A stretch of DNA of 64,000 nt from Desulfobacteraceae bacterium (GCA_011389515.1 JAABUA010000003.1:41705-105704), one strand, 5' to 3'. Positions 35,736 through 45,248 are shown, numbered from the stretch's first letter. Made by a program: numbers and translations. Notes: generated by a model not told the origin, from the sequence alone.

Positions 35736-36884
35736 TTACTTGGTTTTTTCCGCTGTTTCCTCCTCGTCCTCCCCGGAATAGACCTCCAGTATCCGTTTCT
35801 GGATCTGGTCATAGGTCACGGTACCCGTAAAATTTCCATCTTCATCCATCACCGCAAGGACCCGCATGTCGTGCATGAGCATGTAGGACATGACATCCTT
35901 CAGCGCCATATCCGCATATACTTTTACCGGATAAGGCACCGCAAGCCCTGCCACGGAAACGCTCTCGTGCTTCAACTGGCGGGGATGAACATATCCCAGC
36001 GCCTTTCCCCGCTTGAGCACTACCAGGTGCCGGAAACGTTTTTCCTCCAAAAGCCGGAGTGCTTCATCGGCCATGGTATCCGCTTTCACGACATTGGGCG
36101 GATGTTTGTCCATGACCTCTTCCACGCGGATCAGCCCCAGCACCTTGAGGGCCCTGTCCGCACCGACAAAATCGGCAATGTACTGGTTCTTGGGCTGCGC
36201 CAGCATGGTTTCCGGCTTGTCGTACTGAACCAGCTTGCCGTCCTGGAATATGGCGATTTTGTCCCCCATCTTGATCGCCTCGTGGATATCATGGGTGACA
36301 AAGGCGATGGTCTTTTTCAGCTTTCGCTGCAGGCGCAGGAACTCATTTTGGATTTCTTCCCGGTTGATGGGATCGATGGCCCCGAAAGGCTCGTCCATGA
36401 GCAGAATCTCGGGGTCGGCAGCCAGACATCGGGCCACACCGATGCGCTGCTGCTGACCGCCGGAGAGCTCGGCCGGAAAGCGGTCCCGGAAAGCAGATGG
36501 CTCCAGCTGCACCATGGCCAGAAGTTCATCCGTCCTTTCCTGTATCCGTTTCCTGTCCCAGCCAAGCAGCCTGGGCACGGTGGAGATGTTGTCCGCGATG
36601 GTCTTGTTGGGGAAAAGACCGATCTGCTGGATGGCATACCCCATCGTCTGTCGGAGGCGCACGGGATCGGCGCTCATGACGTCCTGCCCGTTAACCGTTA
36701 TGGATCCCCGGGTCAGTGTGAGCAGCCGGTTGGTAACCCGAAGCAGCGTGGTTTTGCCGCAGCCGGAAGGTCCCAGGAAAATCACCAGATTTCCCTTTTT
36801 TATTTCGAAGGATACATCTTTCAGGGCGGTGACCGCGTCCGGTCCGCCGCCGAAAATTTTTGTCACATCTTCATAGGTGATCAT
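35736..36884 (-). CDS. Betaine-type ABC transporter ATPase with CBS domains
   Basis: 382 residues. Walker A GPSGCGKTT (38-46), Q-loop around AIQQIGLFP, signature LSGGQQQR (140-147), Walker B LLMDEP (161-166), H-loop VTHD, then a tandem CBS pair (about 255-370). In OpuA-type importers the CBS pair senses ionic strength, so osmotic gating is plausible but not shown. AGGAGG is 10 bases before the ATG. It lies 75 bases after soxG and starts the transporter part of the operon. Confidence 0.92.
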   Translation of the reverse strand: MITYEDVTKIFGGGPDAVTALKDVSFEIKKGNLVIFLGPSGCGKTTLLRVTNRLLTLTRGSITVNGQDVMSADPVRLRQTMGYAIQQIGLFPNKTIADNISTVPRLLGWDRKRIQERTDELLAMVQLEPSAFRDRFPAELSGGQQQRIGVARCLAADPEILLMDEPFGAIDPINREEIQNEFLRLQRKLKKTIAFVTHDIHEAIKMGDKIAIFQDGKLVQYDKPETMLAQPKNQYIADFVGADRALKVLGLIRVEEVMDKHPPNVVKADTMADEALRLLEEKRFRHLVVLKRGKALGYVHPRQLKHESVSVAGLAVPYPVKVYADMALKDVMSYMLMHDMRVLAVMDEDGNFTGTVTYDQIQKRILEVYSGEDEEETAEKTK

Positions 36885-36959
36885 TCGTTTAGGACCTCCT
36901 TGTTCGAAATTTGACGCGCCGTTATATTCGCAGCCCCTGTTAACAACCTAATATCGTAA

Positions 36960-37583
36960 TCAAATAAAATCAAACATGCGATCCTCTCCGGCGGGGCGCA
37001 GGCCATGTTCACGACCCGCGAAAAGCACTGTGTCAACCACATCACCGGCATACCCCCTGGAAAACATAAATATAAAACCTTCCCTGCCGGTCTGGTTGCG
37101 TAACAAGACAACCTGGCAAGGCACCCGTGCAAAAGGTCCCTGGAGCAGGCTGGGTGTCCGATGCGCGGGATCTGCAAGGTCCAGGCGGGAGACTTTTTCG
37201 GAAAGGGCGATGGACCCGGAACCCAAAACCGCAAGGCATGCGGTATTTTCGCGGATGTCCGTAAAGGCCTTCTCATCCGGCATAACATCGCTGTTCGGCG
37301 CCATGTGCCAGATAGTTGCCTGGGTCCGGTTCATCCGGTTCACCATGAGGGTCTCATGTATCCTGCTTTCCCCGATGGATTCGGGAATCGGCACGCCGGC
37401 CGGACGATACGCAGACAGATCGCGGTCCTGCAGATCCCACCGGGGAAGGTGGCTCAAATCCACGAGATACGGTCCGGCCCCTTCTCCTGCGTACTTTTTC
37501 ACGATGCGCCATCCATCCCTGTCCTGCACCTCTTTTTCCAGGGCATTGAAAACGACCGGGGACCTTCTTTGTATGCTGTTCAT
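36960..37583 (-). CDS. soxG: Sarcosine oxidase gamma subunit-like protein
   Basis: 207 residues. SoxG proteins have a GcvT-like fold and complete the heterotetramer; here LVDLSHLPRWDLQ, GSGSIALSEKVSRLDL and VLLRNQTGREGFIFMFSRGY fit that fold. It has no catalytic residues of its own. AGGAGG lies 7 bases before the ATG. It follows soxA by 18 bases. Identification rests mostly on size and position, because this subunit is poorly conserved. Confidence 0.75.
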   Translation of the reverse strand: MNSIQRRSPVVFNALEKEVQDRDGWRIVKKYAGEGAGPYLVDLSHLPRWDLQDRDLSAYRPAGVPIPESIGESRIHETLMVNRMNRTQATIWHMAPNSDVMPDEKAFTDIRENTACLAVLGSGSIALSEKVSRLDLADPAHRTPSLLQGPFARVPCQVVLLRNQTGREGFIFMFSRGYAGDVVDTVLFAGREHGLRPAGEDRMFDFI

Positions 37584-37601
37584 GCATCTGCCTCCTGCCG
37601 G

Positions 37602-40526
37602 CTATATCCGCATTCGCTCCCCTTCCGGATCATAAAAAGGCATCCGGACCACGGTTGCATGCTGAAATACATTCATATTGCTGTGTCCGTCGTATATGGC
37701 CAGCCGGGTTCCCTCCCTGGTATACGGGCCTTCCACCAGGGCCATGCCAACCACCGCGCCCACGGCCGCACTTTTTCGAATCGTCCCGATGTACCCGATA
37801 ACCCGCCTATCTGCGGCGTTGTTGACAATGACACTGCCGTCCGGCGGCACGGCATGGGTATCCGCCATCCGGATACCTGTCAGCGTAAGACGGTTCGGAT
37901 CGCTTTCCGCCTGACCAAGCGCATCGGCCCCCACCGGCTTTATATCCTTGTTTCTGGACCATAAAAATCCAAGATTCAGGTCGAGCAGGTTGGTGCGCTG
38001 CTCGGATTCCTGCCCCAAAATGACATGCCCTTTTTCCAAGCGCAAAACGTTCTGGGCTTCCACGCCAAAGGGGCGCAGTGCCATATCGCGTCCGGCCTCC
38101 AGAAGCATATCCCAGGCGGCCTGCATAAAGGATGCCGGGATATTCAGCTCAAAAGAAAGCTCCCCCACGAAACCCAGACGCATGCAGGTAACCGGTATGC
38201 CGCCCGCAAGGCGAAACGCCCGCCAGCTGCCAAACGAAAAAGCCTCGTTGGAAATATCCGCATCGGTGATTTTTTCAAGCACGTCGCGCGCCCGGGGACC
38301 GGCAAGATTGATCACCCCGGTCCCGTCGGTCAGATTCACCAGGTGAAAATCCCACTTTTCAAACCGGGTATGATAGCGTATCCACTCGCCGGTTTCACCC
38401 GCCCTTCCGGTTGACGTGGTAAACCGGTAGTCGTTTGTTCCCGTCCGGATCACCACGCCGTCGTCAATCACGCATCCGTCGTGGTTGCACATGGCTGCAT
38501 ATTTGATCCGGCCGTCCCGTATTGCGGACATGTCTCCCGCATAGACGCGCTGCAGGGCGGAAAGCGCATCCGGTCCGAAAATACGAAAACAGCCAAGGGT
38601 GGATGCATCCAGAATGCCCACGTTGCTGCGAACGTTTGCCACTTCTTCGGTCACATCCAGGTCTGCGGAAAAATACCTCGCCCGATGCCAGGACCCCACC
38701 CTTCTGAAAACCGCCCCTTGCTTTGCCTGGGCTTCATGGACGGGCGTTTTTTTGGTCATCTCGCGGCCGTTTCCGGCATAGGCGGACAAAAGTACCGGGC
38801 GAAGCGGCGGACGAACCGTGGTGGGGACTGCAGCGTTTTTCTTCGTAAGTGCCGATACCAAAAGCGGAAGGTTATGGCCGGAAATACCCCCCTGCCCCGG
38901 TCCGGTGCCGGCCGCGGTAAAACGCTTGATCAGCTCCGGCACGTCAAAACCTCTCGCCAAGGCCTGCCGGACGTTTTTTTCCGTGACGTCTTCATCAAAA
39001 CAGACAAATCGTTTCCGCCCCGGACCCGGGTGTGCGATCCAGTTAGAACCGGCATGGGGTCCGGGCAACCCGTCCAGCGCTTTGCGGGCATCCTTTGCCG
39101 CAGCGTGACAATCCGCACCGCAAAACGCTGCGGCTTCATGTCCGGCCCACTCTCCGGAAGCCCGGATGCTTGTAGGGGCTTCCAATCCCAGAACACGGCC
39201 GGCGGCAAAAACCCCGGGGGGATATTTGCCGGGCAGAAAATATCCCGTTGTTTCATTGTAGGCAAGCCGGCCGCAGAAAAGCGCAAGGGGTTCGCAGGCC
39301 GGCGTGTGCCCGGCCGCGGCCGCCAGCAGATCGCAGGAAAAGGCCCGGGATCTGCCGGTGCCGATTTGGGACAGGCGTACGCTGTTGACCTTCTTGTTTC
39401 CTTCCGCCAGTGCCGCTGCCCAGCCGGGAAAAAAGGCAATGTTTCGCCGATGAATTTCTTCCAGCAACGCCGGATCATGGCCATCCTTTCGAACATCCGC
39501 CACCGCCCGGACGGATACGCCAAGGTCAGAGAGATCCAGGGCCGCTTCGAGCCCAAAATCATGGCCAACGGAAAACACCGCGTCGCGACCGGGCAAAATG
39601 CCGTAGGTCCGTGCCAGGCGAAGGGCGCAATCGGGCTGCATCACGCCGGGTCGTTCATTGTTTTCGAAAAGAAGCGGCCTTTCCCTGGCCCCCGTTGCAA
39701 CAATGACGCTTTTGGTCCGGATTTCAACGTACCGGTAATCAAAAGGGTCTTCCGGTGTTCCTTCGGTCACGGCTGTGACCAGGTTGTCATTGTAGCCGCC
39801 GACCATTGCCGTTCGGGTAAAAACACGAATGCCGCCGTTCGATGCCACCCGGGAGGAAAGTTCTCCGGCCTGCTCATATAAAGGCATCGTTTCACCGGCT
39901 GCGTACAACCGGTAATCGAACGAACCGCCCAGCCAGGGGCGGGCTTCGAGCAGAATGACCCGCATACCGCTGGCCGCCGCGGCCAGGGCGGCACTCATTC
40001 CGGCCGGCCCTCCCCCGATGACGCAGACATCGGCTGCCGGATAGATTTCATCACAGATGCCTGAAAAACGGAAACCAGGATCGATATGCCCAAGACCCGC
40101 CGCCTTTCGCACCATTTTCGCTGCCATGGGCCACAGGATCGCCGGCTTGTGCAGGCTCTCATAGTAAAACCCCGCCGGCATGAATCGATCCAGGCGGTCC
40201 ATGAATCCAAGCAGATCGTTTCTGGCCGAAAAAAGCACATTCTGCTCTTCGATCACCATGTCTTCGCGCAGCAGCGTGGTTTCCGTTCGCACGTTCGGGA
40301 CGCCGTCCACCGTCATCATGGTGTTGGAACACTCCCCATCCATGCTGTAAAGCCCGCGTGGACGGTGGTATTTCAAACTGCGCCCGAATATCCGGACCCC
40401 GGAAGCATACAGCGCCGTGGCGATGGTGTCCCCTTTCACGCCGTAGCAGGTCCGCTTTTTATAGAAAAACGGAATTCTTCGCTGCAAATCAACACGGCGC
40501 GTGGGCAGGGATAGACGTCTTTTCAT
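37602..40526 (-). CDS. soxA: Heterotetrameric sarcosine oxidase alpha subunit
   Basis: 974 residues. An N-terminal ferredoxin-like domain (about 20-100, SLKYHRPRGLYSMDGEC) is followed by a dinucleotide-binding flavin domain (CVIGGGPAGMSAALAA) and a C-terminal GcvT/aminomethyltransferase domain (GSWHRARYF; DASTLGCFRIFGPDA; INLAGPRARDVLEKI) that gives the methyl carbon to tetrahydrofolate. The start at 40526 has GGAGGGGG upstream and overlaps the soxD stop as ATGA; the frame extends to 40619 without support. In known enzymes sarcosine becomes glycine with 5,10-methylene-THF; oxygen use here is unlikely in an anaerobe. Confidence 0.93.
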   Translation of the reverse strand: MKRRLSLPTRRVDLQRRIPFFYKKRTCYGVKGDTIATALYASGVRIFGRSLKYHRPRGLYSMDGECSNTMMTVDGVPNVRTETTLLREDMVIEEQNVLFSARNDLLGFMDRLDRFMPAGFYYESLHKPAILWPMAAKMVRKAAGLGHIDPGFRFSGICDEIYPAADVCVIGGGPAGMSAALAAAASGMRVILLEARPWLGGSFDYRLYAAGETMPLYEQAGELSSRVASNGGIRVFTRTAMVGGYNDNLVTAVTEGTPEDPFDYRYVEIRTKSVIVATGARERPLLFENNERPGVMQPDCALRLARTYGILPGRDAVFSVGHDFGLEAALDLSDLGVSVRAVADVRKDGHDPALLEEIHRRNIAFFPGWAAALAEGNKKVNSVRLSQIGTGRSRAFSCDLLAAAAGHTPACEPLALFCGRLAYNETTGYFLPGKYPPGVFAAGRVLGLEAPTSIRASGEWAGHEAAAFCGADCHAAAKDARKALDGLPGPHAGSNWIAHPGPGRKRFVCFDEDVTEKNVRQALARGFDVPELIKRFTAAGTGPGQGGISGHNLPLLVSALTKKNAAVPTTVRPPLRPVLLSAYAGNGREMTKKTPVHEAQAKQGAVFRRVGSWHRARYFSADLDVTEEVANVRSNVGILDASTLGCFRIFGPDALSALQRVYAGDMSAIRDGRIKYAAMCNHDGCVIDDGVVIRTGTNDYRFTTSTGRAGETGEWIRYHTRFEKWDFHLVNLTDGTGVINLAGPRARDVLEKITDADISNEAFSFGSWRAFRLAGGIPVTCMRLGFVGELSFELNIPASFMQAAWDMLLEAGRDMALRPFGVEAQNVLRLEKGHVILGQESEQRTNLLDLNLGFLWSRNKDIKPVGADALGQAESDPNRLTLTGIRMADTHAVPPDGSVIVNNAADRRVIGYIGTIRKSAAVGAVVGMALVEGPYTREGTRLAIYDGHSNMNVFQHATVVRMPFYDPEGERMRI

Positions 40527-40783
40527 TGTTCCCCCTCCGGTGCGGACACCTGCACATTGGTGCCAGTATCGCGAAATAGGGTGAACCACAATCCGCATCC
40601 CTGCCTGTGGCACCACCACTCCCTGACCACGCCTGCCCTGCAGGTATTGGCATGGACATAGTCATACCACTGCGCGGGAGAAATTGACGGGCCGTCCGGA
40701 TACGGCCCCTTGTCCTCGCCGCCATAGCGGAACTCGTATCCATTCCGTCGGCCGCATATGGGGCATTGAATCAAAAGAGACAT
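40523..40783 (-). CDS. soxD: Sarcosine oxidase delta subunit
   Basis: 86 residues. The N-terminal IQCPICGRR plus downstream Cys/His (NTCRAG, HRQGCGLWF) form the zinc site typical of SoxD, with the EFRYGGE motif. SoxD binds the tetramer and holds zinc. Overlaps soxA by four bases; AGGAT lies before the ATG. Confidence 0.9.
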   Translation of the reverse strand: MSLLIQCPICGRRNGYEFRYGGEDKGPYPDGPSISPAQWYDYVHANTCRAGVVREWWCHRQGCGLWFTLFRDTGTNVQVSAPEGEQ

Positions 40784-40803
40784 CTTTTTTTATCCTGCGT
40801 GTT

Positions 40804-42036
40804 TCAGTTATCCGGCGTATAATTCACCAGGGCCGCGGTCTCCCCCATGAGCCGGTGATTTTCAAAACGGCGGAGCGTAAACGGCTTCAGCCGGTCCGGG
40901 CATTGGTCCGTTGCCACGAACCGGGCCATATGGCGGCCTGCGGCAGTGCAGGACTTGAATCCGAAATACCCCCAGCCGCAGTTCATGAATAAGCCTTCTA
41001 CAGGATCGTTGCCGTCCATGATCGGGGCCATATCCGGCGTCATGTCTGCAAGCCCCGCCCATGACCGCATGAATTTCACCCCGGCCAGGCACGGCAGGAG
41101 TTCGATCAAAGCCTCGGCCTGATGCTTGATATACCCGGCCGTGGTCTGGGTCGTATAGTTTGGCCACGGATCCATATGGGCGCCGGTGGCAATCTCCCCT
41201 TTCAGCGTTTGATTTGCATATACATGGTAGGCCCCGGAGGATACCACGTGATTGAGAAGCGGCTTCAGCGGTTGCGTGACCATGGCCTGGATGGTCAGCA
41301 CGCTGATCGGGAGCTTGATGCCGAGCATATGGTAGATGAGTCCTGCCGAGTATCCGCCGGCGGAAACAAGCACCCTGGGGGTGGCGATGGTTCCTGCAGA
41401 TGTACGCACACCGGTCACTTTGCCGTTTTCCGTCTCGATGCCGAGTGCCTCGGTCTGCTGGTGAATATGCACGCCGTTTTCGGCCGCCCCCCTTGCCAGT
41501 CCCCAGACCACCGCATCATGGCGGACAATCCCCCCCGGTGGATGATACATGGCGCCATGAACAGGATGGGTGATCTGGTGGGACAGATTTAATGCCGGAA
41601 CCCGCTTTTGGGTCTCCGCCGCATCCAGCAGATGGCTTTCCACGCCCATCAGCCGGGCAGTGGCGACATTGACGCGCGCCGCTTTCACCGCCGCCTCGCT
41701 GTGAAGCAGATTCACGTTGCCGCAGTTGTAAAACATGAGGTTGAAATCCAGCTCCCGGGTCATCACCGGCCACAGATCCAGGGCTTCCTTGTAAAGGGGG
41801 ATGTTCTCCCGGGTTCGTTGATTGGCCCGCACAATGGCGGTATTTCGCCCGGCCCCGCCGTAGCCGATATAATTTTTTTCGATGATTGCCACGCTGTTCA
41901 TATTCTGCTCGCGGGCCAGAAACCAGGCAGTGGCAAGATTGTGCAGACCGCCGCCGATAAGAACGGCGTCATATGAAAATTTCAGTGGGGGGGCGAAACC
42001 CGGGAGGATTTTTTTCATACCGAACATAAGCGGCAT
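40804..42036 (-). CDS. soxB: Heterotetrameric sarcosine oxidase beta subunit
   Basis: 410 residues. N-terminal FAD site AVLIGGGLHNLATAWFLA and IEKNYIGYGGAGRNTAIVR of the SoxB/DAO family. His173 in GGIVRHDAVVWGLARGA occupies the place of the covalently FMN-bound His in known heterotetrameric sarcosine oxidases. C-terminal MNCGWGYFGFKSCTAAGR completes the flavin fold. It oxidises the N-methyl group of sarcosine. An ATG at 42027 is better spaced from AGGA than the first one at 42036. Confidence 0.93.
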   Translation of the reverse strand: MPLMFGMKKILPGFAPPLKFSYDAVLIGGGLHNLATAWFLAREQNMNSVAIIEKNYIGYGGAGRNTAIVRANQRTRENIPLYKEALDLWPVMTRELDFNLMFYNCGNVNLLHSEAAVKAARVNVATARLMGVESHLLDAAETQKRVPALNLSHQITHPVHGAMYHPPGGIVRHDAVVWGLARGAAENGVHIHQQTEALGIETENGKVTGVRTSAGTIATPRVLVSAGGYSAGLIYHMLGIKLPISVLTIQAMVTQPLKPLLNHVVSSGAYHVYANQTLKGEIATGAHMDPWPNYTTQTTAGYIKHQAEALIELLPCLAGVKFMRSWAGLADMTPDMAPIMDGNDPVEGLFMNCGWGYFGFKSCTAAGRHMARFVATDQCPDRLKPFTLRRFENHRLMGETAALVNYTPDN

Positions 42037-42042
42037 CCTGTA

Positions 42043-43257
42043 TTACTGATTAAAGACCTTGCCCAGGTTGGCCGTGGTAAGGGGATCATCCCGGTACATG
42101 GAAAGCCCCATGTTCTGGATCGATGTAAATCCCCGTTCATCGTATTCCGGCATGGCGATCTCCGGCGCATCGTCCGCAGTGGTCTGCGGCAGGATCTCGA
42201 TGCTTTTTTTAAGCTTGTATATGGAAAAATCGACCAGGTGCAGCAGGAAGGCAAACGCGTGACGGATCATGTGCATTTCGTATTTTTTGCAGAGGCCGTA
42301 GCCGTTTTTCGCATCCTGGAAAGCCTTTTCCGTGGGATGGATCTCATTGGTGGTACAGCCGCTCTGGCAGGTCGGGATATCCAGAATCATGTTCAAATGA
42401 GCCTGGAGAATATTGAGCAGGGTATGGCTCAAACTCCCGTAGTCGGGGTTGTAGTCCATCATGGGGTTTGCAATGGTGGGAAAGCCTGCGTTAATGCAGA
42501 CCGCCCCCGGATTGAGCAGTTGGGCGGCGCAGAGGCCGAACAGAACCTCGGCCTGGGTAACGGATATCACCCCGTTATAGCAGTATGGCGCGCTGATCCC
42601 GGCCATGGGCATGGCCGAAATGAAAACAGGCAGGCCGGCCTTTACGACCTGCACAAAGGCCGTGGAAAAATTCTCGTTCACCGCCATGGGCGGCCGGGTC
42701 AGGCAGAAGACGATCATCAGGTTTTTCCGGGCGGCAAAGATCTCTTTGGCCTTCTCGATCCCCTTTTCCGTCTGCATGGACAGATAGAGGGGTTTGCTGC
42801 ATTCCCGGTGCATGATTTCCAGCTGCTCGATTTCATCCTTCAGCTTGATCCCGCGCCCCATGCCGGACACCGCCGGGCTGTTTTCCGCGATCCGGGCGAT
42901 TTCCTCCAGATGAGCGGCAGTGGGCATGAGGCCGCCTTCCCCCTTTTCATCGTCATAGAGATACGGGGCTGTCCCGCCGATGAAAAAACTGTTCCGCGGG
43001 ACGAAAAAATCATCCACACCGGGTGCTTTTTCCAGGCATTGCCGGACCAGATCCCCCGTAAGATAGATTCTGCCTTCATAAAAATAGGAAAGCCCTTCCG
43101 ACTCATATGCCTGAAATGCTTTCACCATTTCCGGCTGATTACAGGCGACGCCGATGTTTTCCAGTATCCACAGGGCGTCCTCCTGCGCCTGCAAAAGCAT
43201 GTCCACCGTGTTTTTCCCCAAAAGAGAAACAGAACGTTCAAGTTGGGCATTGTTCAT
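42043..43257 (-). CDS. MttB-family methylamine/betaine-type methyltransferase without pyrrolysine
   Basis: 404 residues. It begins with the family's N-terminal helix pattern (LQAQEDALWILENIGV) and has the TIM-barrel motifs (SKPLYLSMQTEKGIEKAKEI; PPMAVNENFSTAFVQVV; MPMAGISAPYCYNGVI). Trimethylamine MttB enzymes carry pyrrolysine at an in-frame UAG; here the frame ends at UAA with no internal UAG, matching the non-pyrrolysine branch that includes glycine betaine methyltransferase. It is shorter than full MttB (about 480-500). A corrinoid partner protein is not in this window. It is the first gene of the sarcosine oxidase/transporter unit. Confidence 0.85.
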   Translation of the reverse strand: MNNAQLERSVSLLGKNTVDMLLQAQEDALWILENIGVACNQPEMVKAFQAYESEGLSYFYEGRIYLTGDLVRQCLEKAPGVDDFFVPRNSFFIGGTAPYLYDDEKGEGGLMPTAAHLEEIARIAENSPAVSGMGRGIKLKDEIEQLEIMHRECSKPLYLSMQTEKGIEKAKEIFAARKNLMIVFCLTRPPMAVNENFSTAFVQVVKAGLPVFISAMPMAGISAPYCYNGVISVTQAEVLFGLCAAQLLNPGAVCINAGFPTIANPMMDYNPDYGSLSHTLLNILQAHLNMILDIPTCQSGCTTNEIHPTEKAFQDAKNGYGLCKKYEMHMIRHAFAFLLHLVDFSIYKLKKSIEILPQTTADDAPEIAMPEYDERGFTSIQNMGLSMYRDDPLTTANLGKVFNQ

Positions 43258-43482
43258 AAAAAAAGCCTCATGATTGGGATTTCGGATGAATGGGAGCGGT
43301 GTGCAAACCAGATTTCAGATGACCGAAAAAGAGATGCCGATGTAGAAAAAATCGCCTCAGGATGACCGGGAATCGAAGAAATACTGCAGAGAAAGATTGG
43401 CGATATCTTCAATGAGAACGAGACGAAACATCTGCCTGCCGCCCCTTATGTTACATATCAACCTACACTTACACTATCATTT

Positions 43483-43511
43483 ACTATAAAGCCAAAAAAA
43501 GCATTTTTCAA
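43483..43511 (-). promoter_or_regulatory. Sigma70-type promoter for the betaine operon
   Basis: On the minus strand TTGAAA (43506-43511), 17-base spacer, TATAGT (43483-43488), about 225 bases before the methyltransferase start. It lies in the 314-base gap 43258-43571, which holds nothing else recognisable and gives room for a long leader or operator. Confidence 0.55.
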
Positions 43512-43571
43512 AAAAAATTTGGGGCGGCAAGAATTTTAAAATGAGCATAGTCTTAAAAAATCAGGTAATTC

Positions 43572-44906
43572 CTACAACTTTTTCAGCAGCTGGTTGGCCG
43601 TAGTAAGCATGGGGTCCCAGACCGGGCTGAAAGGCGGCGCGTAGGCGAGATCGGTCTGGCTGAAGTCATCAACCGTCATGCGGGCATGGAGAGCGACCGC
43701 AGGCGCCTTGATCCGGTGGGCCACCCCTTCCCTGCCCACCATCTGGACGCCCAGGAGTCTTCCGGATGTTGTGTCTGCAACCATGTGGACCCAGATGGGG
43801 GTGGCCCCGGGGTGGGCATGCGCCCGGGACGGCGCCTGGATGGTAACGGCTGCGGGAGCGAAACCGGCGGCCTGCGCTTCTTTCACGCTCAGGCCGGTTC
43901 TGGCGACTTCGAGTTCGAAGACCTTGAACACGGCCGAACCGGCCACGCCCTGGAGATGGACGTCATTGCCGGCGACATTGTCGGCCACGGCCCAGCCGGC
44001 ACGGTTGGCCCGAAGCGCAAGGGGAATCCACGTCTTTTCACCGGTTACGACATGATAGGCATCCGCACAGTCGCCTGCCGCATATATGCCGGGAATGGAT
44101 GTTTCCATGCGCGCATCCACCGCGATGGCATTTTGGGGGCCAAGGGTGATGCCCGCGTCAGCAGCAATGTTGCTGTTGGGATGAACGCCGACGGCCACAA
44201 GCGCCATTTCCGCTTCGCAGGTATGCCCGCTGCAGGTGACTGCGAGCTTTGCGCCTCTTTTTTCAATCTTTTCCAGCACGTGATTTTCATGCAGGATAAC
44301 GCCATGATCCGTAAGCATCTCCCGGACCACTTCTGCGATCTGTTCGTCCCACCCGGTCATGAATCCACGGCTGATGCCCGTGACCGCGATATCCCTGCCC
44401 CGCAGCGCTTCGGACATTTCCATGCCGATGTATCCCATGCCGACAAAAACAGCGGACCGGACGTTGTTGGCAGCAAGGTAATCCTTTATTTTCCGGCCGT
44501 CGGAAAGCCGTTTGAGGGGCATGACGCCGGGGATATCGATGCCTTTAATATCCGGCATGACGGGTGATGCGCCGGTGGCGATCAACAGGCGGTCATAGGA
44601 AAACTCATGCTCTTTCCCCGAATGATCAACGGCTTTTACCCTTTTTGCTTCCGGGTCGATGGTTTCCGCCCGGCAGCCGGTAATGAGATTGATTCCCTGC
44701 TTTTCCCGGAAGACCTCGGCCCGGCGAACCACCAGATCATCGATATGGCGCTTGGGGTCCTCGATATTGTACGGCATTCCACAGGCGCTGTAGGATACAT
44801 CCATGGTTTCTTCCAGAACCGTAACATTCATATCCGGCTGGTTTCTCTTGGCCCGGCTTGCGGCGCTCATGCCGGCGGCATCACCGCCAATGATCAGGAA
44901 ATCCAT
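43572..44906 (-). CDS. CoA-disulfide reductase/NADH oxidase-family flavoprotein
   Basis: 444 residues. FAD site FLIIGGDAAGMSAASRAKR, redox Cys in VSYSACGMPYNIED, NAD(P)H site AVFVGMGYIGMEMSEAL, and the second FAD motif IYAAGDCADAYHV. The single Cys with Pro-Tyr after it resembles CoA-disulfide reductases more than water-forming NADH oxidases; reduction of CoA disulfide or polysulfide is inference. It is transcribed in the same direction as the betaine operon but lies 314 bases upstream with its own gap. Confidence 0.85.
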   Translation of the reverse strand: MDFLIIGGDAAGMSAASRAKRNQPDMNVTVLEETMDVSYSACGMPYNIEDPKRHIDDLVVRRAEVFREKQGINLITGCRAETIDPEAKRVKAVDHSGKEHEFSYDRLLIATGASPVMPDIKGIDIPGVMPLKRLSDGRKIKDYLAANNVRSAVFVGMGYIGMEMSEALRGRDIAVTGISRGFMTGWDEQIAEVVREMLTDHGVILHENHVLEKIEKRGAKLAVTCSGHTCEAEMALVAVGVHPNSNIAADAGITLGPQNAIAVDARMETSIPGIYAAGDCADAYHVVTGEKTWIPLALRANRAGWAVADNVAGNDVHLQGVAGSAVFKVFELEVARTGLSVKEAQAAGFAPAAVTIQAPSRAHAHPGATPIWVHMVADTTSGRLLGVQMVGREGVAHRIKAPAVALHARMTVDDFSQTDLAYAPPFSPVWDPMLTTANQLLKKL

Positions 44907-45103
44907 ATTCGTATTATCCTTTCTTTGTGGTTCGCATACTGTTTCCCGCCAGGGAATTTATCAGAAATTTCACTTTTACGGATCGTATGGTTACACCCTT
45001 ACAATAACATGGTTTATGACTATAATTTTTATAAATTTTTTTGATTGTTCAAGAACTATTTTTAAAATTCATCAAAAAAACGTAATATGACCCGTTACAA
45101 TTC

Positions 45104-45248
45104 TTTGCATTTATCAATAGACATTATGATCCGGAGGACCTCGTAGGGGCACCCCTTGCGGGTACCCTAATTCCGGGCACCCGCAAGGGGTGCCCCTACG
45201 GACCCATATACTGTGGGATTATTTATCGTGGCTATACAAGAATGCAAA
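45104..45248 (+). repeat. Family A palindromic element, copy 6
   Basis: 145 bp, TTTGCATT to AATGCAAA. One base in the left arm (GGGTACCC in place of GGGTGCCC) breaks the 26-bp pairing, and the right inner repeat reads TGGCTA in place of TGTCTA. It sits in the 462-base gap 44907-45368. The rest of that gap has an AT-rich part at 45000-45080 with no clear motif, and a weak GACCACA/TGTGGTC pair at 45274 and 45305. Confidence 0.9.

Noticed and set aside
42043..42045. Possible pyrrolysine codon in the methyltransferase
   Set aside because: The terminating codon is TAA and no in-frame TAG was found inside the gene.
44950..45080. Promoter for the CoA-disulfide-reductase-like gene
   Set aside because: AT-rich with TATAGT and TTGAAC present, but the spacing (about 23 bases) is wrong.
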